Positions 1 to 8,671 of a DNA stretch of 61,447 bases are shown here, in pieces. Origin of the DNA: Candidatus Hydrogenedentota bacterium (lineage in GTDB: Bacteria; Hydrogenedentota; Hydrogenedentia; Hydrogenedentales; SLHB01); assembly GCA_020849535.1 (NCBI GenBank), contig JADLGB010000039.1:1-61447 (forward strand), given 5' to 3'. Position numbers and translations under genes: made by a program. The notes beneath the pieces are model-generated. The model saw only the letters and a list, made by a program, of their open reading frames with translations. It had not been told where the DNA came from and ran no database searches. How positions within the stretch are numbered: the stretch's first letter is position 1; each line of letters begins with the position of its first letter.

Positions 1-301
1 CGTCCAGGTGATCGGCCCATTTGGACCGCTTGGAAAACATATGCAAATCGGACACGACGTATCCGATGCGCTTCTTGGTCTTCAAGGCCTACGGCCCCCG
101 TTGTGGTCAGGACAGCGCAGAACCCCTCTATGATAGCGCTCTCACGCGTCCCCGGCAAGCCCTCGCCCGCGGAAGAGAAGAGAGCAGGATGCGCCCTCGC
201 CTGTGCCTTGAATTGGATCTCAAACTCGCCCTGTTCATCCTGTTATCCTGTCAAAAGAAGCTCATTCCGAGGGCGAGCAGTACAGATTCTCTCTGTTTTC
301 G
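1..301. other. Left-end intergenic sequence, no supported gene
   Basis: I see no convincing coding sequence here; the open frames are arginine- and proline-rich without recognisable motifs. Near 230-257 there is a tandem CCTGTT / ATCCTGT unit followed by CAAAAG, related to the ATCCTGTCATCCTGTCC run at 4341-4357. The SDR gene ends just to the right, so this may be a 3' region between convergent or tandem genes. Confidence 0.4.
230..257. repeat. Short tandem 'atCCTGTt' repeat
   Basis: Three consecutive copies of a CCTGT-containing unit of about 8-9 bases (CCTGTTCAT, CCTGTTAT, CCTGTCAAAAG). A related two-unit copy lies at 4341-4357. It belongs with the other decamer-like tandem repeats found between genes in this window. 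Confidence 0.5.
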
Positions 302-1168
302 CTAGAGCGTCTTGAGCCCTTTCAGATACGCGAGGATGAGCCGGTCGCGGAGGCGGGCCGGGAGGTAGGTCAGGATGATCTGTTTCCACGCGTCGCGCCC
401 GACGTGGTAGCGCGTCCGTGGTTTTGATGCGGTGAAGGCGTGCTCGACCACGCGCGCCACGTCCTGCGCGGGCACGGCCTCGTGCGCGGACTTCTTCGCG
501 GCGCGCAACATGGACTCCATCGCGGGTCCGTACATTTCAGCCGCGGTAGCTGGTGCGTCACCGATGAGGTCCCCGGCCGCCGCGAAGGCCTTATCCCAAA
601 TCGGCGTGGCGATCGCGCCGGGCTCCACGATGATGACCTCGATGCCCCAGGGTTTCAGCTCCATGCGCAGGCTGTCAGTGATGGCCTCCATCGCGAATTT
701 CGATGCGCTGTACGGGCCTCCAAACAGCATGGCGAGCCGCCCGCTGACCGACCCGATGTTGACGATGCGGCCCTTGCCCGCGCGCAGGAGGGGAAGGAAA
801 GCCTGCGTCACCGCGACTTGGCCAATCACGTTGATTTCCAACTGGCGCCGCCAGTCGTCGAGGGGCAGGAATTCCAGCGGACCGTTCACCGTGATGCCCG
901 CATTGTTCAGCAGGCCGGCGAGCCCCACGCCGCCGCACTCCCGCGCAACGAGGTCCGTGGCCGCCGCGATGTCGGAGGCAGACGTCACATCGAGCTGGAT
1001 GGGGGTGAGCCTCCCTCCGCTCTTCCGGACCAGCGCCTCGCCCGCCGCCGCGCTACGCACGCCCGCGAACACCCGATACCCCAGCCCCTCGAGGTGCAAC
1101 GCGCACGCCTCGCCGATCCCCGTCGACGCCCCCGTAACGACGATCGCGCCTCTCACGTCTCCGCCCAT
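302..1168 (-). CDS. Short-chain dehydrogenase/reductase (SDR)
   Basis: Predicted cytoplasmic NAD(P)-dependent oxidoreductase of 288 residues, the usual length for a classical SDR. The dinucleotide-binding motif TGASTGIGE is at residues 12-20, NNAG at about 88-91, and the catalytic set is Ser140 (NIGS), Tyr153 and Lys157 in YSASK. An ATG start at 1168 is preceded by AAGGAGAC, a good ribosome site. The gene is transcribed away from the TIGR02757 gene, with about 95 bases between the two starts. The substrate cannot be told from sequence; the family acts on secondary alcohols and ketones, including steroids, sugars and lipids. Confidence 0.93.
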   Translation of the reverse strand: MGGDVRGAIVVTGASTGIGEACALHLEGLGYRVFAGVRSAAAGEALVRKSGGRLTPIQLDVTSASDIAAATDLVARECGGVGLAGLLNNAGITVNGPLEFLPLDDWRRQLEINVIGQVAVTQAFLPLLRAGKGRIVNIGSVSGRLAMLFGGPYSASKFAMEAITDSLRMELKPWGIEVIIVEPGAIATPIWDKAFAAAGDLIGDAPATAAEMYGPAMESMLRAAKKSAHEAVPAQDVARVVEHAFTASKPRTRYHVGRDAWKQIILTYLPARLRDRLILAYLKGLKTL

Positions 1169-1264
1169 CTTTGTCTCCTTTTCGGCCGCATGCCGTCTAG
1201 GGCATGATTGTATCAGCAGGCAGAGCCGATCCCATTGTTTGCAGGCTGGCCCGGATTTGTCCTC

Positions 1265-2080
1265 ATGTCCATTGCTCCTTCAGAGTGGTTGAACGAAGAA
1301 ACGCTGCTGTACACGCGTCTGGAGCGTTTGTACGCGGCGCTGAACCGGCGTGAATATGTATCGCCGGACCCTTTGCAGTTTCTCTACGGGTATCCGGAGC
1401 CGGCGGACCGCGAGGTGGCGGGTTTGGTGTCTTCGAGTCTCGCCTTTGGCAATGTGAAGCAGATCCTCCGGAGCGTGGGCGCGGTGCTGGACCGCATGCC
1501 GCAACCAGCGCGCTTCCTGCGGGACAGCACTCAGGCCCGGCTCGCGGAGACTTTTGATGGTTTCCGCCATCGCTTCGTGACCGGGGACGACCTCGCGGGG
1601 ATGCTCTTTGGGGTGAAGGAGGCGGTCGAAGCGTATGGCTCCTTGGAACGTTGCTTCGCCAGCAAGGTCCTGCCAGGGCAGGACACCGTCATCCCGGCGC
1701 TGAGCGCGTTTGTGGACGCTTTGAGGGGTGAGGGCGGCCCCAACTACCTCCTGCCCGACCCGGCGCGGGGTAGCGCCTGCAAGCGTCTCCATCTCTACCT
1801 GCGCTGGATGGTTCGCGAGGATGACGTGGACCCTGGCGGCTGGACCTCCGTCTCGCCCGCGCAGCTTGTGGTGCCTCTCGACACCCACATGCACCGTATC
1901 GCGCGGGCGCTGGGCCTCACCGCGCGCGCCTCCGGGGATATCCGAACCGCCATGGAGGTCACCGCCGCGTTCCGCGCGCTGGCTCCCGCGGACCCCGTCC
2001 GCTACGACTTCGCCTTGACAAGGCTGGGCATTCGTAACGATACTAATGCATGCGACTTCTTTCCGGATTGCGGCCTGTAG
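1265..2080 (+). CDS. TIGR02757 (DUF2400) family protein
   Basis: Conserved 271-residue protein recognised as the TIGR02757/DUF2400 family from its N-terminal LYGYPEPADREVAG-like segment, the central PLDTHMHRIARALG, and the C-terminal FALTRLGIRND ending with a cysteine pair region (CDFFPDC). The family has no established biochemical function; the C-terminal region resembles helix-hairpin-helix DNA glycosylase-like folds, which is only a hint. I chose the ATG at 1265 because the upstream in-frame extension starts with TTG, lacks a ribosome site and overlaps the divergent promoter area. It appears monocistronic. Confidence 0.85.
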   Translation: MSIAPSEWLNEETLLYTRLERLYAALNRREYVSPDPLQFLYGYPEPADREVAGLVSSSLAFGNVKQILRSVGAVLDRMPQPARFLRDSTQARLAETFDGFRHRFVTGDDLAGMLFGVKEAVEAYGSLERCFASKVLPGQDTVIPALSAFVDALRGEGGPNYLLPDPARGSACKRLHLYLRWMVREDDVDPGGWTSVSPAQLVVPLDTHMHRIARALGLTARASGDIRTAMEVTAAFRALAPADPVRYDFALTRLGIRNDTNACDFFPDCGL

Positions 2081-2276
2081 GTGTGTCCGGCCGGGGGGAG
2101 GGCGCTTCACGCCGTTCCGTCTCGCAACGAGCGGACGGCGGCCACTGTCTCACGTTTCTGGGAATTCCCCGTAAACTGGTGTCCCTTTGCAAGGCAGGCG
2201 GGTCCATGGGGGAATAGTCCAGAGGAATAATCGGTTTAAGCAAAGGTCAACGAAACCGCAGTAAGGAGAGACTACC

Positions 2277-2870
2277 ATGTCGACGTTGGTTACCAAAGCA
2301 GCCCCGGATTTCCGTTCGCAGACCGTCATGCCCGACAATACCTTCGCGGAGAAGTCGTTGACGGAGCTGCGCGCCGGAAAGTATGCCGTGGTTTTTTTCT
2401 ATCCCCTGGACTTCACCTTCGTGTGCCCGTCCGAGATCATCGCGTTTGACAAGAAGCTCGGTGAGTTCAAGAAGCGTAACTGCGAAGTCATCGGCATATC
2501 CGTGGATTCCCATTTCACCCACCTCGCGTGGAAGAACACCCCGGTGAACAAGGGTGGCATCGGCAACGTGCAGTATCCCTTGGTCGCCGACCTGACGAAG
2601 AAGATCGCGGAGGATTACGGCGTGCTGCTCCCGGATGCGGGCGTGGCGCTACGCGGCCTCTTCCTGATCGACAAGGAGGGCAAGGTCCGCCACGCGCTGA
2701 TCAACGACTTGCCGCTTGGCCGCAACGTGGACGAGGCGCTGCGACTACTGGACGCGTTGCAGTTCACGGAAAAGCACGGCGAGGTGTGCCCGGCGAATTG
2801 GAAAGAAGGCGAAGAGGGCATGAAGCCGACGGCCGAAGGCGTGGCCATATACCTGGCGAAGCACTCGTAA
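2277..2870 (+). CDS. Typical 2-Cys peroxiredoxin (AhpC/Prx1 type)
   Basis: Thiol peroxidase that reduces hydrogen peroxide and organic hydroperoxides in the cytoplasm. The 197 residues carry the peroxidatic Cys50 in FTFVCPSE and the resolving Cys171 in GEVCPANW, so it is a typical 2-Cys dimeric enzyme. A GGIGN segment near residue 93 resembles the GGLG loop of overoxidation-sensitive Prx1, but the C-terminal YF helix is absent (the protein ends YLAKHS). The ATG at 2277 follows AAGGAGAG. No reductase (AhpF, thioredoxin) is adjacent. A GC-rich hairpin follows the stop codon. Confidence 0.96.
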   Translation: MSTLVTKAAPDFRSQTVMPDNTFAEKSLTELRAGKYAVVFFYPLDFTFVCPSEIIAFDKKLGEFKKRNCEVIGISVDSHFTHLAWKNTPVNKGGIGNVQYPLVADLTKKIAEDYGVLLPDAGVALRGLFLIDKEGKVRHALINDLPLGRNVDEALRLLDALQFTEKHGEVCPANWKEGEEGMKPTAEGVAIYLAKHS

Positions 2871-2894
2871 GCCAATCGCATCAGTGAGTATTCG

Positions 2895-2925
2895 CGGCCG
2901 GGGTCGCCGATGGGCGCTCCGGCCG
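2895..2925 (+). terminator. Possible terminator hairpin after peroxiredoxin
   Basis: CGGCCGG at 2895-2901 pairs with CCGGCCG at 2919-2925 around a 17-base loop and is followed by a short pyrimidine stretch (ttctgctttcc). It has no strong U-tract, so it may be a weak or Rho-assisted terminator. Confidence 0.35.
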
Positions 2926-3001
2926 TTCTGCTTTCCAGGGCAGGAGGGACAGACACCGTGTTTCGCTCCGCATGGCTGCGCGAAAGACGGCGTCAGTCCC
3001 T

Positions 3002-4075
3002 CTAGTCGGCGGCGAGGATCTCGTGTTCCACTTCGACGCTCTCCTTGCTCAGCTCCATAAAGCCGAAGCCTTCGCGGTAGAGCGAATAGAGTCCCAGGAC
3101 CGTGATGGGGATCATGTTAGCCACGTGCGCGACAATAGCGAAGGCAATTGCATCCGGGTAGGGCACTCCGGGCACCGTCATCAACAGGCCACCGACGATG
3201 GGGATGTGGAACTGCCCCAACATCCCCGGCACACCCGGCGCGCTGACAAACAGCGCCAGCACCGTCTGCACGACGAACGGCGCGTACCACGGCCAGTTCA
3301 TTCCGAAGGCCTGCATGAAACACACGTAACTCATCAGGAAGCAGATCCACGTAAGCATCGAGAAGGAGAGACTCTTTGTCATGTCGCCTGCGGACCGGAA
3401 TACGTGGAGTCCGCCGGCGAACTGGGTGAAGAGGTGACACAGCCAGTCGGCCAGGCGGTTCGACACTGCGCCCACCACGCGCCGCGTGAGGCGCAGCACC
3501 AGCTCCTGGTTCAGGTAGAGCAGGACCAGCACCACAATCAAAACCAGCAGGACCACCGCCATGCCTTCGCCGCCCACGACGATGAGGCTCGCCGGAATGG
3601 AGGGTGGGTGATTGATACCGAAAATGCCCGGCGGGAGCACGATGTCCTTCTCGGGCCGGTATGCGAACACGGCCACCAGCATGACCACCATCAGACCGAT
3701 CAAGTCCGTCACACGGTCCAACGCGCAAACAGCGAGGCTCTTGGAAAAGGGCATCTTGCTCAACCGGCTGAGCACCAACGGCCGCACGATCTCTCCCAGG
3801 CGTAGCCCAATCGTGAAGTTCACGAGGAAGGCGAGCTGCGTCGCACTGAACATGCTCCGGAACGTCGCGGGATGCACCGCGCGCACGATGTACTTCCAGC
3901 GCAGAATCCGCAGCCAGAAGCTGACCCAGATGGGGATTTGAGCCAGCAGAAGCCACGCAGTGTGCATCTTCTGCAGCGATGTCCACAGTTCATGCCACTC
4001 GACGCCCCGGAACAACAGCCACATCAGGCCCAATGCGATGAGGATGCTGACGACTATCTGCAATGCGCGTTTCAT
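3002..4075 (-). CDS. Flippase-like integral membrane protein (LPG synthase TM family)
   Basis: A 357-residue polytopic membrane protein of the lysylphosphatidylglycerol synthase TM / UPF0104 (pfam03706) type, with about eight hydrophobic helices starting at residue 5. Family-typical stretches include LRWKYIVRA near residue 60, the GLRLGEIVRP loop, and the C-terminal GVPGMLGQFH segment. Members are glycolipid or lipid flippases, or the membrane halves of aminoacyl-phosphatidylglycerol synthases; here no soluble acyltransferase domain follows, so lipid translocation is the better guess. I chose the ATG at 4075 because the 20-residue extension upstream is not hydrophobic and not conserved-looking. 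Confidence 0.85.
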   Translation of the reverse strand: MKRALQIVVSILIALGLMWLLFRGVEWHELWTSLQKMHTAWLLLAQIPIWVSFWLRILRWKYIVRAVHPATFRSMFSATQLAFLVNFTIGLRLGEIVRPLVLSRLSKMPFSKSLAVCALDRVTDLIGLMVVMLVAVFAYRPEKDIVLPPGIFGINHPPSIPASLIVVGGEGMAVVLLVLIVVLVLLYLNQELVLRLTRRVVGAVSNRLADWLCHLFTQFAGGLHVFRSAGDMTKSLSFSMLTWICFLMSYVCFMQAFGMNWPWYAPFVVQTVLALFVSAPGVPGMLGQFHIPIVGGLLMTVPGVPYPDAIAFAIVAHVANMIPITVLGLYSLYREGFGFMELSKESVEVEHEILAAD

Positions 4076-4612
4076 GCGGTATCCGTGTGTTGAGAAAATC
4101 GCTCGACTATAACACAAACGGCAGGAAGCCCGCATGTCGTCGGTGTGGCGGTGCGGATTGAGGAAGGTTCAACGCAGAGGCAAGGAGAAAAACTTTCACC
4201 ACGAAGGCACGAAGGACACGAAGGAAATGCAAATTCCTTGAGTTCTTCCCTTCGCGGTATTCGCGGCTTCGCGGTGAAGTACTCTGAAGAAAGGCGGGCA
4301 TCGATCACGGTTTCTGGTGAATGTGAATTCCATCCGGAATATCCTGTCATCCTGTCCAGACTCTTCTCTTTGACAGATGGGCAAGAGAAGAGTCACCACG
4401 AAGGACACGAAGGGGAGAACAAAGAGAAGACATCACCACGAAGGCACGAAGGGAAGACCTAAGGACGTTACTTCTTCCTTCGTGTGCTTCGTGCCTTTGT
4501 GGTGAGGATTCTTCAATTCACTTCCGAAACGATAGCCGCCTGCGGTGCCAAGCGTGGAGACCGGGTGCTGCGAGAGACGGATTCCCTTGCGGCACCACCG
4601 GCATCCAGCAGT
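4076..4612. other. Intergenic region with tandem repeat families
   Basis: This 537-base stretch separates the flippase-like gene from the first toxin-antitoxin module. Apart from the CACGAAGG repeats and the ATCCTGTCATCCTGTCC run at 4341-4357, I see no gene. Short reading frames encoding His-Glu-Gly repeats here are repeat translations, not credible proteins. Confidence 0.6.
4196..4505. repeat. Dispersed CACGAAGG(CA)CACGAAGG repeats
   Basis: Three direct copies of a unit beginning TCACCACGAAGG occur at 4196-4224, 4393-4413 and about 4432-4451, and one inverted copy (CCTTCGTGTGCTTCGTGCC...TGGTGA) lies at 4477-4505. Each copy is built from an 8-11 base ACGAAGG(C)AC submotif in tandem. The inverted copy can pair with the direct copies to form a large hairpin. 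In one frame it would read His-Glu-Gly repeats. Confidence 0.75.
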
Positions 4613-4912
4613 CTACGGCAAGCGATTACGCCACTTTACTGGATTTCTTGACGTGTGGAAGAAGCTGTAGATGATCACTTTCGAGCCGGTATGCTCGTAG
4701 AAGACGCAATACGGAAACCTACGCACCAATGCCCTGCGATAATCGTCGTGAACCTTCGCATTCAGATCCAGCATGCGGCAGATTGCCTGAACGCATGCAT
4801 CGACACAGCCAAGAAACTCCTCCCCCAAACCATGCCTGCGACTTTCATACCACCCGTAGGTCTCCTCCAGATCCTGCTGCGCCTCCGGCGCGATGATGAG
4901 TTCATCGGCCAT
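4613..4912 (-). CDS. ParE/RelE-family toxin
   Basis: A 99-residue protein with the ParE-like plan: an N-terminal helix pair beginning MADELIIAPEAQQDLEE, and the strand-rich C-terminal half RRFPYCVFYEH...VIIYSFFHTSRNP with the closing Arg typical of the family. ParE toxins inhibit DNA gyrase while RelE relatives cleave mRNA on the ribosome; the choice cannot be made by eye. Its ATG at 4912 lies inside the last codons of the antitoxin gene, the usual translationally coupled arrangement. Confidence 0.88.
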   Translation of the reverse strand: MADELIIAPEAQQDLEETYGWYESRRHGLGEEFLGCVDACVQAICRMLDLNAKVHDDYRRALVRRFPYCVFYEHTGSKVIIYSFFHTSRNPVKWRNRLP

Positions 4913-5126
4913 AGCGGCTTCGAATCGCTTGCTTGATCTCGTCCCAGGAGCGCCCCGAAGCGGGATTGCTCAACAAGTTGGCCTTTCGGCGCTCCAACTC
5001 CTCCTTCTGCCATTCATGTACGGGTACGTCCGACGGCGTCGCTGCCAGGTCGTCCCAAAGATCCTCCACCAGTTGCAGCTTCTCCGGTGGGCTTAGATCG
5101 AATATGGATGCCGCGTTTGGGTCCAT
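4902..5126 (-). CDS. Addiction-module antitoxin (TIGR02574-like)
   Basis: A 74-residue acidic protein partnered with the ParE-like toxin. It has the common antitoxin plan: the helix LSPPEKLQLVEDLWDDLA, then VPVHEWQKEELERRKA and a C-terminal SGRSWDEIKQAIRSR toxin-binding segment. The ATG at 5126 is preceded by a perfect AAGGAGGT at 5131-5138, which fixes the start and excludes the longer upstream frame. The antitoxin gene comes first and overlaps the toxin by 11 bases. The module probably represses its own promoter, as is usual, though no operator was identified. Confidence 0.88.
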   Translation of the reverse strand: MDPNAASIFDLSPPEKLQLVEDLWDDLAATPSDVPVHEWQKEELERRKANLLSNPASGRSWDEIKQAIRSRYGR

Positions 5127-5287
5127 TGTCACCTCCTTGTTGTCGGGCATACATATGATCGGACAGATTTGCGTTGGAGTCAACCCGAAATCCTCAGCAC
5201 TTCCTGCACGAAGTGGCAGCGAGACTGGAGTTGCCTGGCTGGTCGTGGAATGGAGTTGCACCGCATGTCGGTGGTACTACCGGCCTG

Positions 5288-5833
5288 CTACTCGTCTTTA
5301 TCCCGTAGAAAGGCCAGGATCACGTCGCGGCTGGGGTGGGCAGTCAGCCACTTCTTGAACTCGCGGACCCGCGCCATCTCTTGATCGCCGACGGCGTTTT
5401 CCAGCCATCGATTCTGCGCCTCTTGGCGTTCCTGCTGGGTAATCCGGTGTTCCCATGCCGCGCTGAAGATAAAGTGGACGTCATCGTGGAGGTTGCGGCT
5501 CTTGAGGATGTCCCACTCGTGCTGGTCGAACCAGAAGCCGCCGCAGGCCACGCACCGATCGATGCGGAAGTCGACCCCATGGCCTACCCGCCTTCGCATG
5601 AGAATTTGGCCGCACTCGGGGCAGAGCATCGCGGCGGCCGAATCATCCACGAGGAGTTGCGCGCCCTCATCGACCGGCTTCTCGGGTAGATTTTCGCCGT
5701 GGGACTTCAGCCACTTCCAATACTGAAACGACTTGATCCACTGGCCGCCGCACGAGTCGCAGACGAGCCGCGCAGGAGACTCGTCCTGCGGCAGCGAATG
5801 AAGAACGATGGTCTTGCATACGGGGCACTTCAT
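5288..5833 (-). CDS. Double zinc-ribbon protein (zf-TFIIB type)
   Basis: A 181-residue protein with two zinc ribbons: Cys3/Cys6 with Cys25/Cys28, and Cys71/Cys74 with Cys94/Cys97, the latter in the CxxCGGFWFDxHEW context typical of the pfam13453 zf-TFIIB family. The C-terminal third is charged and helical (RITQQERQEAQNRW...VREFKKWL). Its function is unknown; similar ribbons occur in small regulatory or chaperone-like proteins. It is a single gene, with short gaps to its neighbours on both sides. Confidence 0.75.
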   Translation of the reverse strand: MKCPVCKTIVLHSLPQDESPARLVCDSCGGQWIKSFQYWKWLKSHGENLPEKPVDEGAQLLVDDSAAAMLCPECGQILMRRRVGHGVDFRIDRCVACGGFWFDQHEWDILKSRNLHDDVHFIFSAAWEHRITQQERQEAQNRWLENAVGDQEMARVREFKKWLTAHPSRDVILAFLRDKDE

Positions 5834-5980
5834 GCTAGGCCCTTTCGCGTGAGTGGATTCAGTTCAGGCGGTTTCACGTGTCCCTGTCATTGGTTCCAAG
5901 GCTGTGGCGATTCGCACTCGAAGCGACGCTTGCTCGCGCTCGTCGAGCGCGCGCTCTTCGCGAGGACGGGCACGTCTTCT

Positions 5981-6250
5981 TCAAGAGAATGCCATGGTGA
6001 AAGCTCCCCACAGCAGATAGAGCCCAAAGCCTAGAAAGAGCAGATCGAGCAGGAGATAGAAGGGGATGCGCCATTGTGCGGGCAGCCGGCAATGCCCTTC
6101 TGCGCAGCTCCCCGCACGAAGTCTCTCCCAGAACCGCTTGTGGGGGCCGCCTTCGTATCCCTTATAGATGCCGTATAGCTTCAGGCCACCCAGAAAAGTG
6201 AATAGGAGTCCTGCGCACAGTAGAAAAAGTCGCTCATTGCCGGAGTCCAT
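5981..6250 (-). CDS. Small two-helix membrane protein
   Basis: An 89-residue hypothetical protein with two hydrophobic segments, residues about 7-28 (LFLLCAGLLFTFLGGLKLYG) and 63-86 (FYLLLDLLFLGFGLYLLWG), joined by a basic, cysteine-containing loop (GSCAEGHC). I start it at the ATG at 6250; the upstream extension of the same frame is arginine-rich and lies antisense-like across the neighbouring toxin frame, so I do not accept it. I recognise no family. It lies 65 bases downstream of the toxin remnant on the same strand. Confidence 0.55.
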   Translation of the reverse strand: MDSGNERLFLLCAGLLFTFLGGLKLYGIYKGYEGGPHKRFWERLRAGSCAEGHCRLPAQWRIPFYLLLDLLFLGFGLYLLWGAFTMAFS

Positions 6251-6315
6251 CGTCCAAATCCTTGTATCGCCGAACCGCAAGCGGGTCGCTCTTGAGAGCG
6301 CCGTCAAAGCCTCGA

Positions 6316-6608
6316 TCAAATGTTGGGCCCGTGTCCGCGGCTGGAGTGCCAAAAGGCGAGAACCTGAAGAGCCTCCCCGGTTACGCGATAGTAAACGTAA
6401 TAGCGAATCCAGGACAGCAACACGCGCCGCACTCCGAATAGACCCGGCTGCCCGGCTTTGGCGCCGAGTTCGGGCTGGACTAAGAGAAGGCCGAGAATGC
6501 GGTCGAGTTCCTCCAGAACGGCGCCGGGGGCTGAAAGCCTGTTGTCCTTCCACCACGCCGCGGCCTCCGTGATTTGGGCCTCCGCAACCTGGGTGATTTC
6601 TTTCGCAT
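6316..6608 (-). pseudogene. ParE-like toxin without a usable start codon
   Basis: The minus-strand frame ending at TGA 6316-6318 encodes 96 residues with a full ParE-type plan: AKEITQVAEAQITEAAAWW, then AVLEELDRILGLL, GVRRVLLSWIRYYVYYRV and a closing LAFWHSSRG. No ATG, GTG, TTG or CTG exists in this frame before the upstream TGA. An ATG at 6606-6608 lies one base out of phase: inserting a single G would give ATG GCG AAA GAA and join it to the toxin. It follows its antitoxin by about 8 bases. Either a one-base deletion has silenced the toxin or the assembly has lost one base. Confidence 0.75.
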
Positions 6609-6616
6609 GGGAGGCG

Positions 6617-6838
6617 CTACACCGCGCCGCGCAGCTTCTGGCGCAGATTCTCCCAGGAGATCACTTCGCCGCGGTCTGCCTGCGTGATGGCAACCTGGAG
6701 CGCGCGCTCCTCCTCGGGCGATACGTCGAAGGATTCGCCGTCCTCCGTGGACATAACCGTGACGACGGAACCCTCGGTTAACGGTTCGCCCTCCAATACA
6801 ACCTTTCCGGCAACGACTCTACCTGTGGCGATCTTCAT
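6617..6838 (-). CDS. Antitoxin partner of the ParE-like frame
   Basis: A 73-residue acidic protein, MKIATGRVVAGKVVLEG at the N-terminus (a strand-rich DNA-binding-like start), followed by SVVTVMSTEDGESFDVSPEEERAL and a C-terminal VISWENLRQKLRG segment typical of the toxin-neutralising tail. Its ATG at 6838 sits just inside the region divergent from the next cluster. It stands immediately upstream of the frameshifted toxin, in normal toxin-antitoxin order. I recognise the arrangement rather than a precise family. Confidence 0.72.
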   Translation of the reverse strand: MKIATGRVVAGKVVLEGEPLTEGSVVTVMSTEDGESFDVSPEEERALQVAITQADRGEVISWENLRQKLRGAV

Positions 6839-7019
6839 AGTGGATTCCTCTGTCAACCAAGGCGCTTCACTGGCCCTGACACGGCTGCGTTCACCAAGCG
6901 CCGACACGTCTTCATTATACACGCTCGCGTGGATGCACCTAGGCGCGTGGCCGCGCCGCGCGCATGGAAAACGGGCCCTTCCGCACGCGCCATAGGTGTG
7001 AATGCAATTCGAGCCGCGT

Positions 7020-8240
7020 TCAGTACCGCGGCAAGGGAATGCACGGAAGACAACCCGGATAGGATTCGGGGAAGACCTTTTCCCAGAGCATGGTCAATGC
7101 CGAATCGGTCTTCACCAATAAACTCTTTGGATATCCGGACGAAAGCAGCCCGTTTTCTCCCGGGAAAGTGTAGCCTGCTGCTACCAGCGCGCCGCCGTCG
7201 CACTCCGCAATGGAAAAGAGCGCTTGATAGCCCTTCCCGCCGACAGTGGATGTGGCGATCTGCTCCCCTTGTGAATCAATCCTGAGGAAGAGGTCGTCAT
7301 AGAGCGTGGTCTCGGAGGAGTATGTAGCGCCGGCTACTGCAAATTCACCATCGGAGCATGCGATGATGTCTTTCAGGAAACGCCCATTAACGTAGGTGTC
7401 TTGCCCATCGGACGTCTTGCGCCAGAGTTCATTGCCCTCGCCGTCAAACCGCACAATCACATCGTACAGTAACCACTCTTGCGTGTCCCAGTACTCCCCA
7501 ATGGCCACGTACTCCCCGTTGTTCGCTTCGCAGACATCGTTGAGGCGCAGCGCGTTTCGCTCTTCGCTGCTCTCGCCATCCACCTGTTCCAACCACAGCA
7601 TACTGCCGCTGGAATCGAGGCGGATCAGACAAGGAACTGTTACGGAGGACTCCAGAGTCCTCCCGGTCAGGATGAATCCCCCGTCGACGGTCTGTTCGCA
7701 GCCGTCGATGGCGATGATGTTCTGATCGCTGAAGGCCTCGTCCCAAAGAAAGTCCCCGTCGCTGCTGAGTTTCGTGAGGCTTCCAGAGGCCACGAGAATC
7801 CCGCCGTCGCTCATCTCGAAAACGGAATGGAGTGCCGAATCATTGGCAGGCACGAAAGATGTGGTCCACACCTCACCTCCATTCGCATCCGTTCTGATGA
7901 CAACCACGTTGTCCGCGTTGCCGGCAGCCACGACGAAATCACCATTCGAGAGTTCTCGCGCTGAGGCGCCTGACCCCTGAGGCAGTTCCTCCGAGGCAAG
8001 CAGGATATCCCACACCTTCGCGCCCGATGCGTCAGTTCTCACCAGTTGGATGTAGCGTGTCTTTATCCCCCCACAGTCCGGCAGCGCGATTCCGGCGACA
8101 AGGTATCCCCCGTTGGCGCACTCCTTCACGGAATACGCGCGGACGTACATGTTGCCGTCGTTAAGTTCATTGCACCCGGCCACGAGGACTGCTGACAAAA
8201 CTAGAAAGGAGCCGCAGAAGAGCTTTGTCCAGGACAACAT
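7020..8240 (-). CDS. Secreted lipoprotein with beta-propeller-like repeats
   Basis: A 406-residue predicted lipoprotein. It has a hydrophobic signal with the lipobox LVAGC (Cys23) when started at the ATG at 8240; the longer frame upstream would bury this signal. The rest consists of about seven repeats of roughly 50 residues centred on 'GGxxVxG/AG...vrtDanGevlW', the pattern of secreted blade-type repeats (delta-60 or PQQ-like). Such proteins sit on the outer or cytoplasmic membrane surface; no enzymatic motif is visible. A GGGGGA-like ribosome site precedes the start. Confidence 0.7.
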   Translation of the reverse strand: MLSWTKLFCGSFLVLSAVLVAGCNELNDGNMYVRAYSVKECANGGYLVAGIALPDCGGIKTRYIQLVRTDASGAKVWDILLASEELPQGSGASARELSNGDFVVAAGNADNVVVIRTDANGGEVWTTSFVPANDSALHSVFEMSDGGILVASGSLTKLSSDGDFLWDEAFSDQNIIAIDGCEQTVDGGFILTGRTLESSVTVPCLIRLDSSGSMLWLEQVDGESSEERNALRLNDVCEANNGEYVAIGEYWDTQEWLLYDVIVRFDGEGNELWRKTSDGQDTYVNGRFLKDIIACSDGEFAVAGATYSSETTLYDDLFLRIDSQGEQIATSTVGGKGYQALFSIAECDGGALVAAGYTFPGENGLLSSGYPKSLLVKTDSALTMLWEKVFPESYPGCLPCIPLPRY

Positions 8241-8671
8241 TGCACAATCCCCCTCTGTTACCCGCAGAGGCTTGTTGCCCCCGTTTGATTCCTGCAACAA
8301 GGAAGCTCTGCGGCCCGCTCGGCCTACCGAAACGAAACGCACTGCGGATCGAAAATCACCAATACTAATATAACATAAGCGGGGGAGAGGAGGTTCCGCA
8401 CGTGAAACGTGGCAGCCGTCAAGAGCAGCGGGCGAGCCATTGGGTTCCCATGGCTAAGTGGGGATCCTATCCACCGATTGTGCCGACCGCTCCAATTCAA
8501 AAAGAGAGATTCGGCAAGGCGGCACAGGAGTTTCGCCCGAGATATGACAGTGCTTCAGCGCAGAGGCGCGGAAGAACGCGGATAATACATGGGCCGGCCA
8601 GTCTGGTACCGCCTCGCTCGTCACGCCCGGGGCATGACACAACGCGGCGCTCACGCGTCTGACTCCGCGGC
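8241..8671. other. Intergenic region without a gene
   Basis: This 431-base gap lies upstream of the lipoprotein and downstream of the nucleotidylyltransferase, both leftward. An AT-rich island near 8355-8380 (aatactaatataac) could hold the lipoprotein promoter. A degenerate CGCAGAGGCGCGG run at 8556-8581 resembles the repeat at 33646-33674. I see nothing else in it. Confidence 0.5.

Noticed and set aside
4145..4462. 105-codon rightward frame encoding His-Glu-Gly repeats
   Set aside because: The peptide is a translation of the CACGAAGG repeat family with no other protein-like character or ribosome site.
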